Part shown: in pieces, positions 53,198 through 63,835 of the stretch
Layout of the letters: each line of letters begins with the position of its first letter
Numbering within the stretch: the first letter of the stretch is position 1
Assembly: GCA_937927915.1 (NCBI GenBank)
Contig: CALGKB010000007.1
Coordinates: 62,001-126,000, forward strand
Source: an uncultured Pseudanabaenaceae cyanobacterium
Lineage (GTDB): Bacteria; Cyanobacteriota; Cyanobacteriia; Pseudanabaenales; Pseudanabaenaceae
DNA: 64,000 nt
Direction: 5' to 3'
Translations under genes and position numbers: made by a program
The notes under the pieces: model-generated
The model's input: only the letters and a program-made list of their open reading frames with translations
Told to the model about the DNA's origin: nothing
Databases searched by the model: none

Positions 53198-53848
53198 ATG
53201 TTGGATTTTACTGCCAAGAAACAGGAATATGAACGCCGGGTGCGGCTGGTGCAGCAGGATGTCCTACGCATGGGGGCGTTGGTGGAAAACTCTTTTTGGT
53301 TAGCCCAATCTGCTCTGCTAGAACGGAATTTAGCCGCTGCCGAGCAAATACCTCCCCAGGACAAACACATCGATCGCTATTATCGCACAATTGAACAGGA
53401 ATGCCTACATTTAATTGCCATTGGGGGAAGCAATGCTAGCAATTTGCGTCTTTTAGCAGCGATTATGCATCTCGTGCGGGATTTAGAGCGCATTGGCGAC
53501 TATGCCAAAAATTTAGGGGAAATTGCCATCAAGTTGTTGCCCTATCCCGTTCCTGAGTTTATGCCCCAAATTGGTTTGATGTGTCAGCGCTGTCGATCGA
53601 TGTTGGCAATGAGTTTATGTGCCCTGGCAAACTTGGATAAGGAGCAGGCAGAGCAGGTAAAAGTGCGGGATGATGCCGTCGATGCTGACTTTGCCCAGCT
53701 ATTTCAGCTCTTGGTGACAGTGGAACGGGGGGAAAAAGAAGCTTTACTATTGTTGGTTTTAGTCATTCACCATTTGGAACGGATGGCAGACCATGCTACA
53801 AATATTGGACAGCGAGTGGCGTACATCATTACGGGAGTAAGACAATGA
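53198..53848 (+). CDS. phoU: Phosphate-signalling protein PhoU
   Basis: PhoU links the Pst phosphate transporter to the PhoR/SphS sensor. The 216-residue protein has the two three-helix bundles, each with a metal-binding motif seen around HLVRDLERIGDYAKNLGEIA and HHLERMADHATNIGQRVAYI. pst genes and sphS are not in the window. A secreted SH3-like gene follows with an ATGA overlap. Confidence 0.94.
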   Translation: MLDFTAKKQEYERRVRLVQQDVLRMGALVENSFWLAQSALLERNLAAAEQIPPQDKHIDRYYRTIEQECLHLIAIGGSNASNLRLLAAIMHLVRDLERIGDYAKNLGEIAIKLLPYPVPEFMPQIGLMCQRCRSMLAMSLCALANLDKEQAEQVKVRDDAVDADFAQLFQLLVTVERGEKEALLLLVLVIHHLERMADHATNIGQRVAYIITGVRQ

Positions 53849-54423
53849 GGCTATGGTGGCTGTTGTTACTGCCCATTGGCAGCGTTGGTATGGCGCAAGG
53901 GGAATGTCTCCTGCAAATTGGGGGGAAAAAGGCTGTCCCCCTCCGCAGTGCCCCCAGCAGCGAAAGCCCTGTCCTGCGTTCCCTAGCACCGAAAACGATC
54001 GTGCAACCTGTGCGCGCCCAAACGATCGGTAAAGCCCACTGGCTGCAAGTCAATCAACCTGCCCTGGGTTGGCTGTCTTTTTCCTCTGTCACCAGTTTTT
54101 GCGGCGAGACCACCGACAGTCAAATCAACAATGTCAACAATCTGAAAGTGCGGGGTATGGCGGGCGATATACGAGCGATCGAGAAGCTGGCTTATTTTCT
54201 CTATAGCGGTGCCAAGGGAGAGATAAAGGAGACCACGATCGAGGCAATAGGAGCCATCACCAATGTCAATGCTGTGGCAGTAATCACCGTTTTGGACAAT
54301 CAGGTAGAACCAGTGCGGCGGGCAGTATTAAAGGCATTGCAGAAGACCGCCCAACCCCAACAAACCCTCAAACGCTACCGATCGGATAGCCCCACCGTCA
54401 AGACCTGGCAATCTCTGCTATGA
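53845..54423 (+). CDS. Exported protein with SH3-like domain
   Basis: The 192-residue protein has a signal peptide (MRLWWLLLLPIGSVGMAQG), then an SH3b-like stretch (residues ~25-85: VPLRSAPSSESPVLRSLAPKTIVQPVRA through HWLQVNQPALGWLSFSSV) common in envelope proteins that bind cell-wall peptides. The C-terminal half (GDIRAIEKLAYFLYSGAKGEIKETTIEAIGAIT, VVEPVRRAVLKALQKTA-like) resembles two HEAT-type repeats. Its start overlaps the phoU stop by 4 nt, so co-expression with phosphate control is likely. The precise role is unknown. Confidence 0.75.
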   Translation: MRLWWLLLLPIGSVGMAQGECLLQIGGKKAVPLRSAPSSESPVLRSLAPKTIVQPVRAQTIGKAHWLQVNQPALGWLSFSSVTSFCGETTDSQINNVNNLKVRGMAGDIRAIEKLAYFLYSGAKGEIKETTIEAIGAITNVNAVAVITVLDNQVEPVRRAVLKALQKTAQPQQTLKRYRSDSPTVKTWQSLL

Positions 54424-54881
54424 CTATTCCTCATAACAAACCCACGTCTGCTATGGTGAACAGGGGAGAATTCATTTATTAAAATAGCGCCGATCACCTG
54501 GGTAGGCTCATTTGCCCCTAAATCCTGGGAAAAAAGACTGAGGGAACGGGTGATGAAAGTTACTGCTGTCTATAAGTTCCTGGAATTGCAGAATTCGCAT
54601 ACCTACTGCGGGATTGAGATAGGGCAAAAAGCGCTAAAGAAACTAGCAATAAATCTCCCCTCCCCTTATCACTAAACTCTTGCCCAATGTGTTTGATGTC
54701 CGCCCCTATTCTGCCAAATATCTTTTACTTTGAACTTCAGGTCCTCCCCCTAGGCAAAATTTTGCCTACCAATAACTCTTAAACTTAGTGACTATTGTCT
54801 GACTTAACTCTTTTCCAGAGTCCTGAACTTTTAGGGAGACAAGCTACGGTAAAATTCTAGTGCTGAGTGACACAGGCAGGC
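54424..54881. other. Intergenic region with a candidate small ORF and a palindrome
   Basis: This 458-nt stretch lies before the phytase-like gene. A rightward frame is open from 54438 to 54675; its only ATG is at 54553, giving a 40-residue product MKVTAVYKFLELQNSHTYCG and on, with GAGGGAACGG before it. It might be a real small gene or a remnant. An 18-nt perfect palindrome sits at 54751-54768. No tRNA or other RNA gene was recognised. Confidence 0.35.
54751..54768. promoter_or_regulatory. 18-nt perfect palindrome upstream of the phytase-like gene
   Basis: TAGGCAAAATTTTGCCTA reads the same on both strands over all 18 bases. It is 113 nt upstream of the phytase-like ATG at 54882. A dimeric regulator site is the simplest reading; it lacks the loop expected of a terminator hairpin. 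Confidence 0.4.
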
Positions 54882-56801
54882 ATGGCAACTCTCTCAAATT
54901 ATGAATGGCGTAATCGCCCCGTTTTGGGCAGAACGGCAGCTACCAATCCCACCAATCCTAGTCAAACTACTACCCCCCAGGAAATTCTTTTGGGGGGTTT
55001 TTCAGGCTTATTTTTTGAAGGGCGTACTCCCCAGGGGAATCTCCGCTTTGTCACCCACCCCGATCGGGGCCCCAACGGCGAACCCACTGACCTCCTGCGG
55101 GATGTACCAGGCAACGAACGCCCCTTTGCTCTCCCCAATTTCCAGGCAGAAATCATCAGGTTTGAAGTGAACCCCACAACGGCAGCCATCACTATCGTTA
55201 ACCGCATTCCCCTGACGCGGCAGGATGGCAGGACACCGATTACGGGGTTGCCCAACTTACAGGCAGGTGCCCAGGGCAGTCCCTACACGGATGAAGTGCC
55301 CATTGACCTGTGGGGCAATCGTTTGAACAATGACCCCTTGGGGGCGGACTTAGAAGGAATTGTGGTCGCTTCCGATGGCACGTTCTGGTTGGTGGATGAG
55401 TATCGCCCTGCTATCTACCATTTCAGCGCTACGGGGACATTGATCGATCGGTTTGTGCCCCAGGGGACGGCAGCGGCGGTGAATGCAGCTCCTGGTACCT
55501 TTGGGACAGAGGCTCTGCCAGCGGTCTATGCCCAACGGCGGGCGAATCGGGGGTTTGAAGCAGTGGCTTTAGAGGGGAACAAGCTCTATGCCTTTATCCA
55601 AAGTGCTATTGACAATCCCAGCGCCGCCAACAACAATACTTCCCGCAATTCCCGCAATCTGCGCATCCTGGAGTTTGATACTGTCAACAAGCGGGTGACG
55701 GGGGAATACATCTACGTTTTGGACAGTATTGCCGCCTCTGGCAATGCCCGTACCGACAAGATCGGGGATGCGGTGTCTTTGGGCAATGGCAAGTTTGTGG
55801 TGGTGGAACGGGATGACCTCGATACTCCTGCTGCCAATAAGTTGATTTACCAAATTGATATTTCCCGCGCCACCAATATCAATAACCCCGCCAATTTGAC
55901 CCGTCTGCCGGCTAATACCACGATCGAGCAAGCCACCTATGGACAGTTGGAGGATGCTGGTATTCGTCCCGTGGCGAAGCGGTTGCTGTTTAACGCCGCC
56001 CCCATTGGCTATGTGGGAGTGGACAAGTTAGAGGGGCTAGCCTTGGTGGATGCTCGCACCCTGGCGCTGTTGAATGACAATGACTTTGGGCTGGAAGGGG
56101 CGCCAATTCGCGGCAATGGCACTGTCCCCCTCGACCCTACCCCTACCCCTATCATTTTGGGTTTGGTCAGACTCGATCGGGATTTGCCTTTCCCGGAGGA
56201 ATTCACGGGCACAGCGGGCAATGATGTGATTCAAGCCCTGGGGGGCGATAACTCTGTCTTTGGTCTGGGGGGCAACGACCTTCTGTTTGGCAATATGGGC
56301 AATGACACCCTAGAGGGGGGCGACGGCAACGATACTCTCTACGGCGGTCGCGATCGGGATGTGGTGCTAGGGGGAGCTGGCAATGACCTCCTCCTGGGGG
56401 ATCGGGACAATGACACTGTCAACGGCGGTGAGGGCAACGATACTCTAATAGGAGTCAGTCTCACCTCCAATAACTTTGGCACAGGGGAAGTCGATCTCCT
56501 GAGCGGGGGTACAGGCAGTGATACCTTTGTCCTGGGTAATACCGCCCGCACCTTCTACGTGGGACAGCGATCGAGTGATTACGCCATCATCCAAGACTTT
56601 GACCCCGCCACCGACTTTCTGCAACTGCGCCGCGCTGATACCTATGTCACCGGCAGCGCTCCCAGCGGCTTGCCCACTGGTACTGCTATCTTCCTGGACA
56701 ACGATGGCACCCCAGGTCTCACTGCCAATGACGACCTCATTGCCGTCCTTGTAGGGGTAGCGACCACCGTCAACCTCAGCAGCCGCTTTACTCTTGTCTA
56801 A
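54882..56801 (+). CDS. Phytase-like esterase domain protein with RTX calcium-binding repeats
   Basis: The ATG at 54882 gives a 639-residue protein; the GTG at 54867 is an alternative. Residues ~20-440 match the esterase-like phytase domain (LLGGFSGLFFE, EGIVVASDGTFWLVDEYRPAIYHF, RGFEAVALEGNKLYAFIQSAI, KLEGLALVDARTLALLNDNDFG). Residues ~450-530 hold about seven RTX nonapeptides of the GGxGxDxLx type (LEGGDGNDTLYGG, LLGDRDNDTVNGG). It has no N-terminal signal, consistent with type I secretion from the C-terminus. A secreted or surface phosphate-releasing enzyme is plausible; phoU lies 1 kb away. Confidence 0.87.
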   Translation: MATLSNYEWRNRPVLGRTAATNPTNPSQTTTPQEILLGGFSGLFFEGRTPQGNLRFVTHPDRGPNGEPTDLLRDVPGNERPFALPNFQAEIIRFEVNPTTAAITIVNRIPLTRQDGRTPITGLPNLQAGAQGSPYTDEVPIDLWGNRLNNDPLGADLEGIVVASDGTFWLVDEYRPAIYHFSATGTLIDRFVPQGTAAAVNAAPGTFGTEALPAVYAQRRANRGFEAVALEGNKLYAFIQSAIDNPSAANNNTSRNSRNLRILEFDTVNKRVTGEYIYVLDSIAASGNARTDKIGDAVSLGNGKFVVVERDDLDTPAANKLIYQIDISRATNINNPANLTRLPANTTIEQATYGQLEDAGIRPVAKRLLFNAAPIGYVGVDKLEGLALVDARTLALLNDNDFGLEGAPIRGNGTVPLDPTPTPIILGLVRLDRDLPFPEEFTGTAGNDVIQALGGDNSVFGLGGNDLLFGNMGNDTLEGGDGNDTLYGGRDRDVVLGGAGNDLLLGDRDNDTVNGGEGNDTLIGVSLTSNNFGTGEVDLLSGGTGSDTFVLGNTARTFYVGQRSSDYAIIQDFDPATDFLQLRRADTYVTGSAPSGLPTGTAIFLDNDGTPGLTANDDLIAVLVGVATTVNLSSRFTLV

Positions 56802-58258
56802 CCGAGGAGGGCTTCCCCCCGCCGATAAATTTCCTGGGCATATTCTGTCCAGGTACCCTGCCCCCAATAGCGGAAGCAACTGGTCTGCAACAGCAGGTTA
56901 TAGAGCAGGGCTTGTTTGTAGTCAGACCGATCGGTTAGATGGGGGTCTTTCTCCAGGAGGGGGTCAAACTTGGCATGGAATTTGGCACTGAGGCGGTTCA
57001 TGGGTTCCAGGACATTTTCATAGCCCCGTACCCAGCTGATGTTGTTTGTCCAGGATGCCCCTTCCATGTGGAAACGGTGGTCACTGGCTTTTAGTTCTGC
57101 GATCGCTGCTTCTACTTTCTCTGGCGTAGCGCTGTGGGGGTCAACCTTTGCCCAGATTTTGTGTTGGTAGAGGGCTTGACAGGCGGGCAAATCTCCCTCT
57201 TTTACGCCCAGACTAAACACCACCTCCAGGTACTCCGTGCCGTTGAGACCAATGACATCCGGGTTTTGTTGCACCTGCTCCCAGACGGGGAAGAAATCGC
57301 GGGGAAACTCGTTCATCATCACACCGCCGTTCTCTCCATCGGCAATTTGGGTGACACAGCTGGGAATTTCTACGCCGCCAATCTTTTGTTTCCCTCTCCC
57401 CTTTGCCTCATGGTAGGGCTGCATCTGCGCCACCAGTTTGGTGTCAGAACCCTGGGTTTTGATCAGGGCTAAAATCTCGATCGTCTCTCCCCTGGAATTG
57501 CGGGCTACTAGGCGGTTGGGCACATACTTTTGCGCCGTCGGCAGACCATGCCCCTCTAGGGTTTCTACTGAGTGTTCCTGCACCAACAGCCAGCGATAGC
57601 CACATTCCCGCAGTGCCTTGATGTACTCGTAGAGGGTGTCAGGGTGGTTAGGTAAATGCATTTCCGGCGGCGAAAAGCCCTTCACCCTTGCCAAAGCCTC
57701 CTCCCCAAATAGTGCCAGGAAATGTTGCTGCCACGCCCGTATATGCAAGATAATGTCAGGAATTGGGGTAGAGGGTACCACCGCATGACTCCACATTGTC
57801 CCCAGCCACTCCACGTAGGGGGAATAGCGCTCATCCAGGGTGATCCGGCGCAGTTTCTCTAAAATGTCTTCCCTGCCCATCTGCTGCAGTCCCCATAGCA
57901 GGTTCCCCGAATAATCCAGCATGATGCGCGGACTTAGCCCCCTGTCCACCAGTTCAGGAATAAAATCCCCCATGCGTTGATAGCACCAGGCAAAGGTAGG
58001 GGCATTGTGGTTGTCCCCCTCGTAGGGATGTTCAAACATATACTGCAGATTGGAAATCAACTCCCCCTCTTTGCCAGCGGGAATTGTGGGTTGATGCATA
58101 TGCAGAGCACAGGCAAAAGCTGATCGAATTTGCCTAGGGTCAACTTGCGTACGGGGCAGATAGATCATGCCGTCCCCCCTGTGTACTACCGATCGGACAA
58201 GGTCTTCTTTGCCACTGATAGGGGGTAGAGTGGTTAAGAGGGGAATCGTACTAGCCAT
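56798..58258 (-). CDS. Glycoside hydrolase family 57-like protein
   Basis: The 486-residue protein carries the GH57 signature ALHMHQPTIPAG near residue 52 and a second conserved block RIMLDYSGNLLWGLQQMG. GH57 members include α-amylases and branching enzymes. The later regions (GFSPPEMHLPNHPDTLYEYIKALRECGYRWLLVQEHSV) correspond to the catalytic (β/α)7 barrel. The exact glycan cannot be assigned. The 3' end overlaps the phytase-like gene by 4 nt. Confidence 0.85.
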   Translation of the reverse strand: MASTIPLLTTLPPISGKEDLVRSVVHRGDGMIYLPRTQVDPRQIRSAFACALHMHQPTIPAGKEGELISNLQYMFEHPYEGDNHNAPTFAWCYQRMGDFIPELVDRGLSPRIMLDYSGNLLWGLQQMGREDILEKLRRITLDERYSPYVEWLGTMWSHAVVPSTPIPDIILHIRAWQQHFLALFGEEALARVKGFSPPEMHLPNHPDTLYEYIKALRECGYRWLLVQEHSVETLEGHGLPTAQKYVPNRLVARNSRGETIEILALIKTQGSDTKLVAQMQPYHEAKGRGKQKIGGVEIPSCVTQIADGENGGVMMNEFPRDFFPVWEQVQQNPDVIGLNGTEYLEVVFSLGVKEGDLPACQALYQHKIWAKVDPHSATPEKVEAAIAELKASDHRFHMEGASWTNNISWVRGYENVLEPMNRLSAKFHAKFDPLLEKDPHLTDRSDYKQALLYNLLLQTSCFRYWGQGTWTEYAQEIYRRGEALLG

Positions 58259-58373
58259 AGGTTAAGTTCCATCACATTTTGCTGCTAAAGATGATAGGGG
58301 AATTGCTGGCAGAAATACTTAAACTGTGCAACTCTTAACAAAGATGGCAGTAGTGCCTATGGCAGCGTATTTT

Positions 58374-59165
58374 CTATATTTTGTGATAAATCTCTAACAG
58401 AACTTCCCGCCAAGCCTCTACCAAAGTAGCCATTATTCTCTCCCCTTTCTCCCGACTGGCGGTGGTAGGGTCACCGATCGTGCCTGTCTCTGATAAATCC
58501 TTCGTTACCCAGGGGAGGGGTAAATCTCCCTCAATGGAGAGATACTGGTAATTTAGTTGTGGGTAGGAACATTGGGCGCGATCGAGATAGACCCGATCGG
58601 GAAGGATTGCCAACATCAAACTAGTCTCCGCATCCCCTGCGTGAATCCCCACTAAATTTTCCTTCTCTGTCAACAATTCGTGGGCTAAAGCTCGCAGCGG
58701 GGGGAGGCGCCAGGTAAAAAAGGGAAATACCCAAAAATCCCGATACTTATCCCGCAAATCCCGCGCCACTAACTCCAAAATCTGCGGCTGCCCACCGTGG
58801 GAATTCCACAGGATAAGTTTGCGAAACCCCGATCGGTATACACTCTCTGCCACCTCCAGCAAGACATTGGTCAAGGTCTGGGTGGAGAGGGAAACTGTGC
58901 CAGGAAAATCCAAGTGTTCCGTTGCTTTGCCGTAGGGGAGGGGGGGCAGGCTGTAAATAGAGACATCAGGGGGAAGCGTTGCCAGTGTCCTGCCGATCAC
59001 CGCGGTACTGATCCCTATGTCCACCACCAGGGGCAGATGATAGCCGTGCTGCTCAATGGAACCTAGGGGCTGTATCAACACCGCCTTTGACCGCTGGGGC
59101 ATCTGTGCCACCTGCTCCCAGGTCAGATAAGGAAAAAACCGATCGGGGGGAATCCAGCCGTGCAC
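58374..59165 (-). CDS. Creatininase-family amidohydrolase
   Basis: The 263-residue protein belongs to the creatininase/MftE superfamily, which uses two metals: LIQPLGSIEQHGYHLPLVVDIGI (Glu, His and Asp ligands), LILWNSHGGQPQILELVARDLR (second His), and a Glu-rich region IHAGDAETSLMLAI. The substrate in cyanobacteria is unknown; family members process creatinine or peptide-type cofactors. The gene starts 11 nt after the atpA stop on the same strand, thus probably co-transcribed with ATP synthase in the place normally held by atpC. Confidence 0.87.
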   Translation of the reverse strand: MHGWIPPDRFFPYLTWEQVAQMPQRSKAVLIQPLGSIEQHGYHLPLVVDIGISTAVIGRTLATLPPDVSIYSLPPLPYGKATEHLDFPGTVSLSTQTLTNVLLEVAESVYRSGFRKLILWNSHGGQPQILELVARDLRDKYRDFWVFPFFTWRLPPLRALAHELLTEKENLVGIHAGDAETSLMLAILPDRVYLDRAQCSYPQLNYQYLSIEGDLPLPWVTKDLSETGTIGDPTTASREKGERIMATLVEAWREVLLEIYHKI

Positions 59166-59176
59166 CCCTTGTGCCC

Positions 59177-60691
<1,515 letters not shown>

Positions 60692-60713
60692 TTATCTCCT
60701 CTCCTAAAACTTT

Positions 60714-61271
60714 CTAAACGCTGGCAAGTAAACGGTTGGTTAAGCGGCGCAGTTCTCCTCGCACGCTGCTATCGATGACCTGGGAGCCAATTTTAATCAC
60801 TAGCCCCCCAATGAGGTCTGGGTTGACAGACAGGGCTAGTTCCACGCGACTGGCTTGGGTCATTGCTTGAATTTTCTGCCGCAGTTGCTCCTGCTGTGCC
60901 TCTGTAAGGGGTACCGCCGATGTCACTTCAGCCAAAGCCACTTGGTATTTCTGGCGCAGGAGTTTTTCAAAGGCGCGACAAATCTGGGTCAAATAGGCAA
61001 TGCGCTTGCGATCGACTAATAGCAACAAAAAGTTCAAGGTTAAGTTATGTACTTTCCCCCCCAGCACCTGCCGCACCACATTCTTCTTTGCCTCTGCCTT
61101 GATTAGCGGTATGCCCAAAAATTTTCGCCACTCCTCCACGCTAGACAGGGTAGCCAGGATCAACTTGACATCGTTTTCCAGCACATCCAAAATATTGTGC
61201 TCTTCCCCCAGGGCAAGGAGGGCTTCCGCGTAGGGTTCCGCCAGGGCTTCCCCAAAAGTAGTCATTCTCAT
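60714..61271 (-). CDS. atpH: F1F0 ATP synthase delta subunit
   Basis: Delta (OSCP-like) joins the peripheral stalk to the F1 head. The 185-residue protein has the six-helix N-domain (AEPYAEALLALGEEHN) and the C-terminal LALSVNPDLIGGLVIKIGSQVIDSSVRGEL, diagnostic for the family. The start at 61271 overlaps the atpF stop (ATGA); the ATG two codons later is equally possible. Confidence 0.95.
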   Translation of the reverse strand: MRMTTFGEALAEPYAEALLALGEEHNILDVLENDVKLILATLSSVEEWRKFLGIPLIKAEAKKNVVRQVLGGKVHNLTLNFLLLLVDRKRIAYLTQICRAFEKLLRQKYQVALAEVTSAVPLTEAQQEQLRQKIQAMTQASRVELALSVNPDLIGGLVIKIGSQVIDSSVRGELRRLTNRLLASV

Positions 61272-61783
61272 AGCTTAGCAATGCTCCGATCGATGAGTTG
61301 CTGATGTTGCTGTTCCGATAAACCCCGATCGAGGTAGGCACGCACTTCCGCCAGGGCACGCTCGACCAGTTCCTGTTGCAGTTGGAATTGCACCTTGGCC
61401 TGTTCCGCTGCAATTTCCTGTTCAGTTTGCGCCTGCAGTCGCTGCAGTTCCGCTTCTGTAGTAGCCAAGATCGCTGCCCGTGCCGCCTGGGCATCCGCCT
61501 CTGCCTTTTTCTTGATTTCCGCACAGGTAGCCTGGGCTGCCGCTAACTGCTCTTGAGCTTGCGCCAACTGAGCCATCGCCGCCGCTTGCCGCTGTTCTGC
61601 CTCCGCAATTTGGCTCTCAATACTCCGACGACGCTCAGTTAGGATATTGGCTACTATATCCCGCCCCAGGTAAATCAGCACCCCCACAAAAATCACGATA
61701 TTAAACAAGTTGGTCTCCCACAGGTTGGGATTGATACCAAAGCCCCTTGCCTCTGCGGTTGCCAGAATCACTAGGTCTGCCAT
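61268..61783 (-). CDS. atpF: F1F0 ATP synthase subunit b
   Basis: Subunit b is half of the b/b' peripheral stalk found in phototrophs. The 171-residue protein has a membrane span near residues 25-42 (LFNIVIFVGVLIYLGRDIVANIL), then a long Ala/Glu/Gln-rich helix that pairs with b'. It is 3 nt after the b' gene and overlaps atpH by 4 nt. Confidence 0.95.
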   Translation of the reverse strand: MADLVILATAEARGFGINPNLWETNLFNIVIFVGVLIYLGRDIVANILTERRRSIESQIAEAEQRQAAAMAQLAQAQEQLAAAQATCAEIKKKAEADAQAARAAILATTEAELQRLQAQTEQEIAAEQAKVQFQLQQELVERALAEVRAYLDRGLSEQQHQQLIDRSIAKL

Positions 61784-61786
61784 AGC

Positions 61787-62263
61787 CTAAACTGTCCCCA
61801 CTAAACGTTCCAAAATCTGCCGACTGAGATTACTGACTTCCCCTGCCAATTGGGCGCGGGCTTGCGCTTTTTGCTGCTCCAGCTCAGCTTTTGCTTGGGC
61901 AATGCGGGCTTCTGCCTCCGCCATAGCTTTGGCAATGGTTTCTGCCTTTAGTTTCGTTGCCTCTGCCTGGGCGGTGAGAATCATCTCCTGGGCTAGCTTA
62001 CGGGTCTCCGCCGTCTCCCGTTCATATTCCAAAGCTAGTTGCTGTGCCTTCGCCAGGCGCTCCTTTGCCTCGTTGTTGGTGGTGCGAATATAGTCATTGC
62101 GACTATCGATCGTTTGCAGGAGGGGTTGAAAGAAGGTGCTATTGAGAATTGCTACCAACAGCAGAAATTGTATAGCCATCAGGGGCAACGTGGCGTCGAA
62201 ATCAAACAGACCGCCGCTTTTTTCCGTCACCTCTGCCGCCAACAGGAATACAGGATGAATCAT
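61787..62263 (-). CDS. atpG: F1F0 ATP synthase subunit b'
   Basis: b' pairs with b in cyanobacteria and chloroplasts. The 158-residue protein has a span (MAIQFLLLVAILNSTFFQPLLQTI) and a long helix rich in Ala, Glu and Lys (AKAMAEAEARIAQAKAELEQQKA). It is similar to b in layout but differs in sequence. It lies between atpE and atpF. Confidence 0.95.
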   Translation of the reverse strand: MIHPVFLLAAEVTEKSGGLFDFDATLPLMAIQFLLLVAILNSTFFQPLLQTIDSRNDYIRTTNNEAKERLAKAQQLALEYERETAETRKLAQEMILTAQAEATKLKAETIAKAMAEAEARIAQAKAELEQQKAQARAQLAGEVSNLSRQILERLVGTV

Positions 62264-62320
62264 GCTTACCTCACTTTTAGGAAGGCTGTCAGGTAGAGGG
62301 ACAGCCCTGTGGTCAGTTAA

Positions 62321-62614
<294 letters not shown>

Positions 62615-62629
62615 TCAACATCTGGGCAA

Positions 62630-63358
62630 TTAATGCCCATGCTCTTCTTCCCCGTGCCCTTCCAGGGCTTCCCCGATGTAGGTGGCTGCCAGGGTGGCAA
62701 AAATCAATGCCTGAATTGACCCCGCAAACAAACCTAACGCCATCATGGGGAGGGGGATAAATACTGGGACTAAAAACACCAGCACTCCCACTACCAGTTC
62801 GTCCGCCAGAATGTTCCCAAACAGACGGAAACTCAGGGAGAGGGGTTTAGTAAAATCTTCCAGGATATTGATCGGCAGAAGAATAGGAGTGGGCTGCACA
62901 TATTTGGCAAAGTAACCCAGTCCCTTTTTGCTGATCCCCGCCCAGAAATAGAGGACAGATACGGTCAATGCCAGGGCTACCGTCGTGTTGATGTCACTGG
63001 TGGGAGCAGCCAATTCCCCTTCCGGCAGGGTAATTAGTTTCCAGGGAATGAGGGCGCCTAGCCAGTTGGAGACCAAGATAAACAGGAAAAAGGAGCCAAC
63101 AAAGGGCAACCAGGGGCGGTACTCCCGTTCCCCGATCCCTGTCTTGGCAATCTCTTGCACAAACTCCAGGGCATATTCCATAAAGTTTTGCAAACCCCCA
63201 GGAATCCGCTGCAGGTTGCGAGTAGCCAGGCTAGAGACAATCACCAATACCGCCATGACAATCCAGGTGACGATCATAACCTGACCGTGTACCTCTAGGT
63301 TGCCAATGTGCCAGTAAAAGTGTTTGCCCACTTCCAGGGCGGCGAGATGTATCATCAT
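62630..63358 (-). CDS. atpB: F1F0 ATP synthase subunit a
   Basis: Subunit a provides the proton half-channels next to the c-ring. The 242-residue membrane protein has the essential Arg in [19 protein letters not shown] and the final-span region with [17 protein letters not shown]. It begins [14 protein letters not shown]; the second ATG could also serve. It overlaps atpI by 4 nt. Confidence 0.97.
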   Translation of the reverse strand: MMIHLAALEVGKHFYWHIGNLEVHGQVMIVTWIVMAVLVIVSSLATRNLQRIPGGLQNFMEYALEFVQEIAKTGIGEREYRPWLPFVGSFFLFILVSNWLGALIPWKLITLPEGELAAPTSDINTTVALALTVSVLYFWAGISKKGLGYFAKYVQPTPILLPINILEDFTKPLSLSFRLFGNILADELVVGVLVFLVPVFIPLPMMALGLFAGSIQALIFATLAATYIGEALEGHGEEEHGH

Positions 63359-63774
63359 GGACTACCTGTACGAGACGATCGGATGAGGTCGTAAATAGCG
63401 TAGAGCAAAATGGCTGCTTTGTAGGTGACAAAGCCAAAGAAAACTGGAAGAACTGCTAGTTTATCCCAGCGCAATGCCACAATCATGACAGCGATAAACA
63501 CTGCTAAACGGGGTGAGCCAAACTGCCAGCCCTTCGCTGCTGTACCAAGACGGTCAACACTACGGGCTAACATCCGCCAGTACACCACGCCACTGCAGGC
63601 GCCTACACCATAGCTCAACCCCACATCCCCGCCATAGACAAGGACTAGGGTGAGGGTGACCACACCACTGAGGACAACCATGATCCCCAGGATACGCTCC
63701 TTGAGGGCAGTGTAGCTCTCAGCGGGGGCGCCTACTTCTACAGGTCGGTAGGATTTAGCCGGAATGACGCGCAA
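63355..63774 (-). CDS. atpI: ATP synthase protein I, TTG start
   Basis: AtpI helps assemble the c-ring and is encoded first in the operon. The 139-residue membrane protein has four spans (for example [20 protein letters not shown] and [32 protein letters not shown]). A TAG stop lies 3 codons upstream of the TTG at 63774 and no in-frame ATG is found near the start, so TTG is the only sensible initiator. The operon promoter is expected in the 61-nt gap upstream. Confidence 0.9.
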   Translation of the reverse strand: MRVIPAKSYRPVEVGAPAESYTALKERILGIMVVLSGVVTLTLVLVYGGDVGLSYGVGACSGVVYWRMLARSVDRLGTAAKGWQFGSPRLAVFIAVMIVALRWDKLAVLPVFFGFVTYKAAILLYAIYDLIRSSRTGSP

Positions 63775-63835
63775 GAATGACTAGCCTGTTCACCGTTTTT
63801 CAGGATAGCACCAAGTGATCCCCGCTACATACTTT

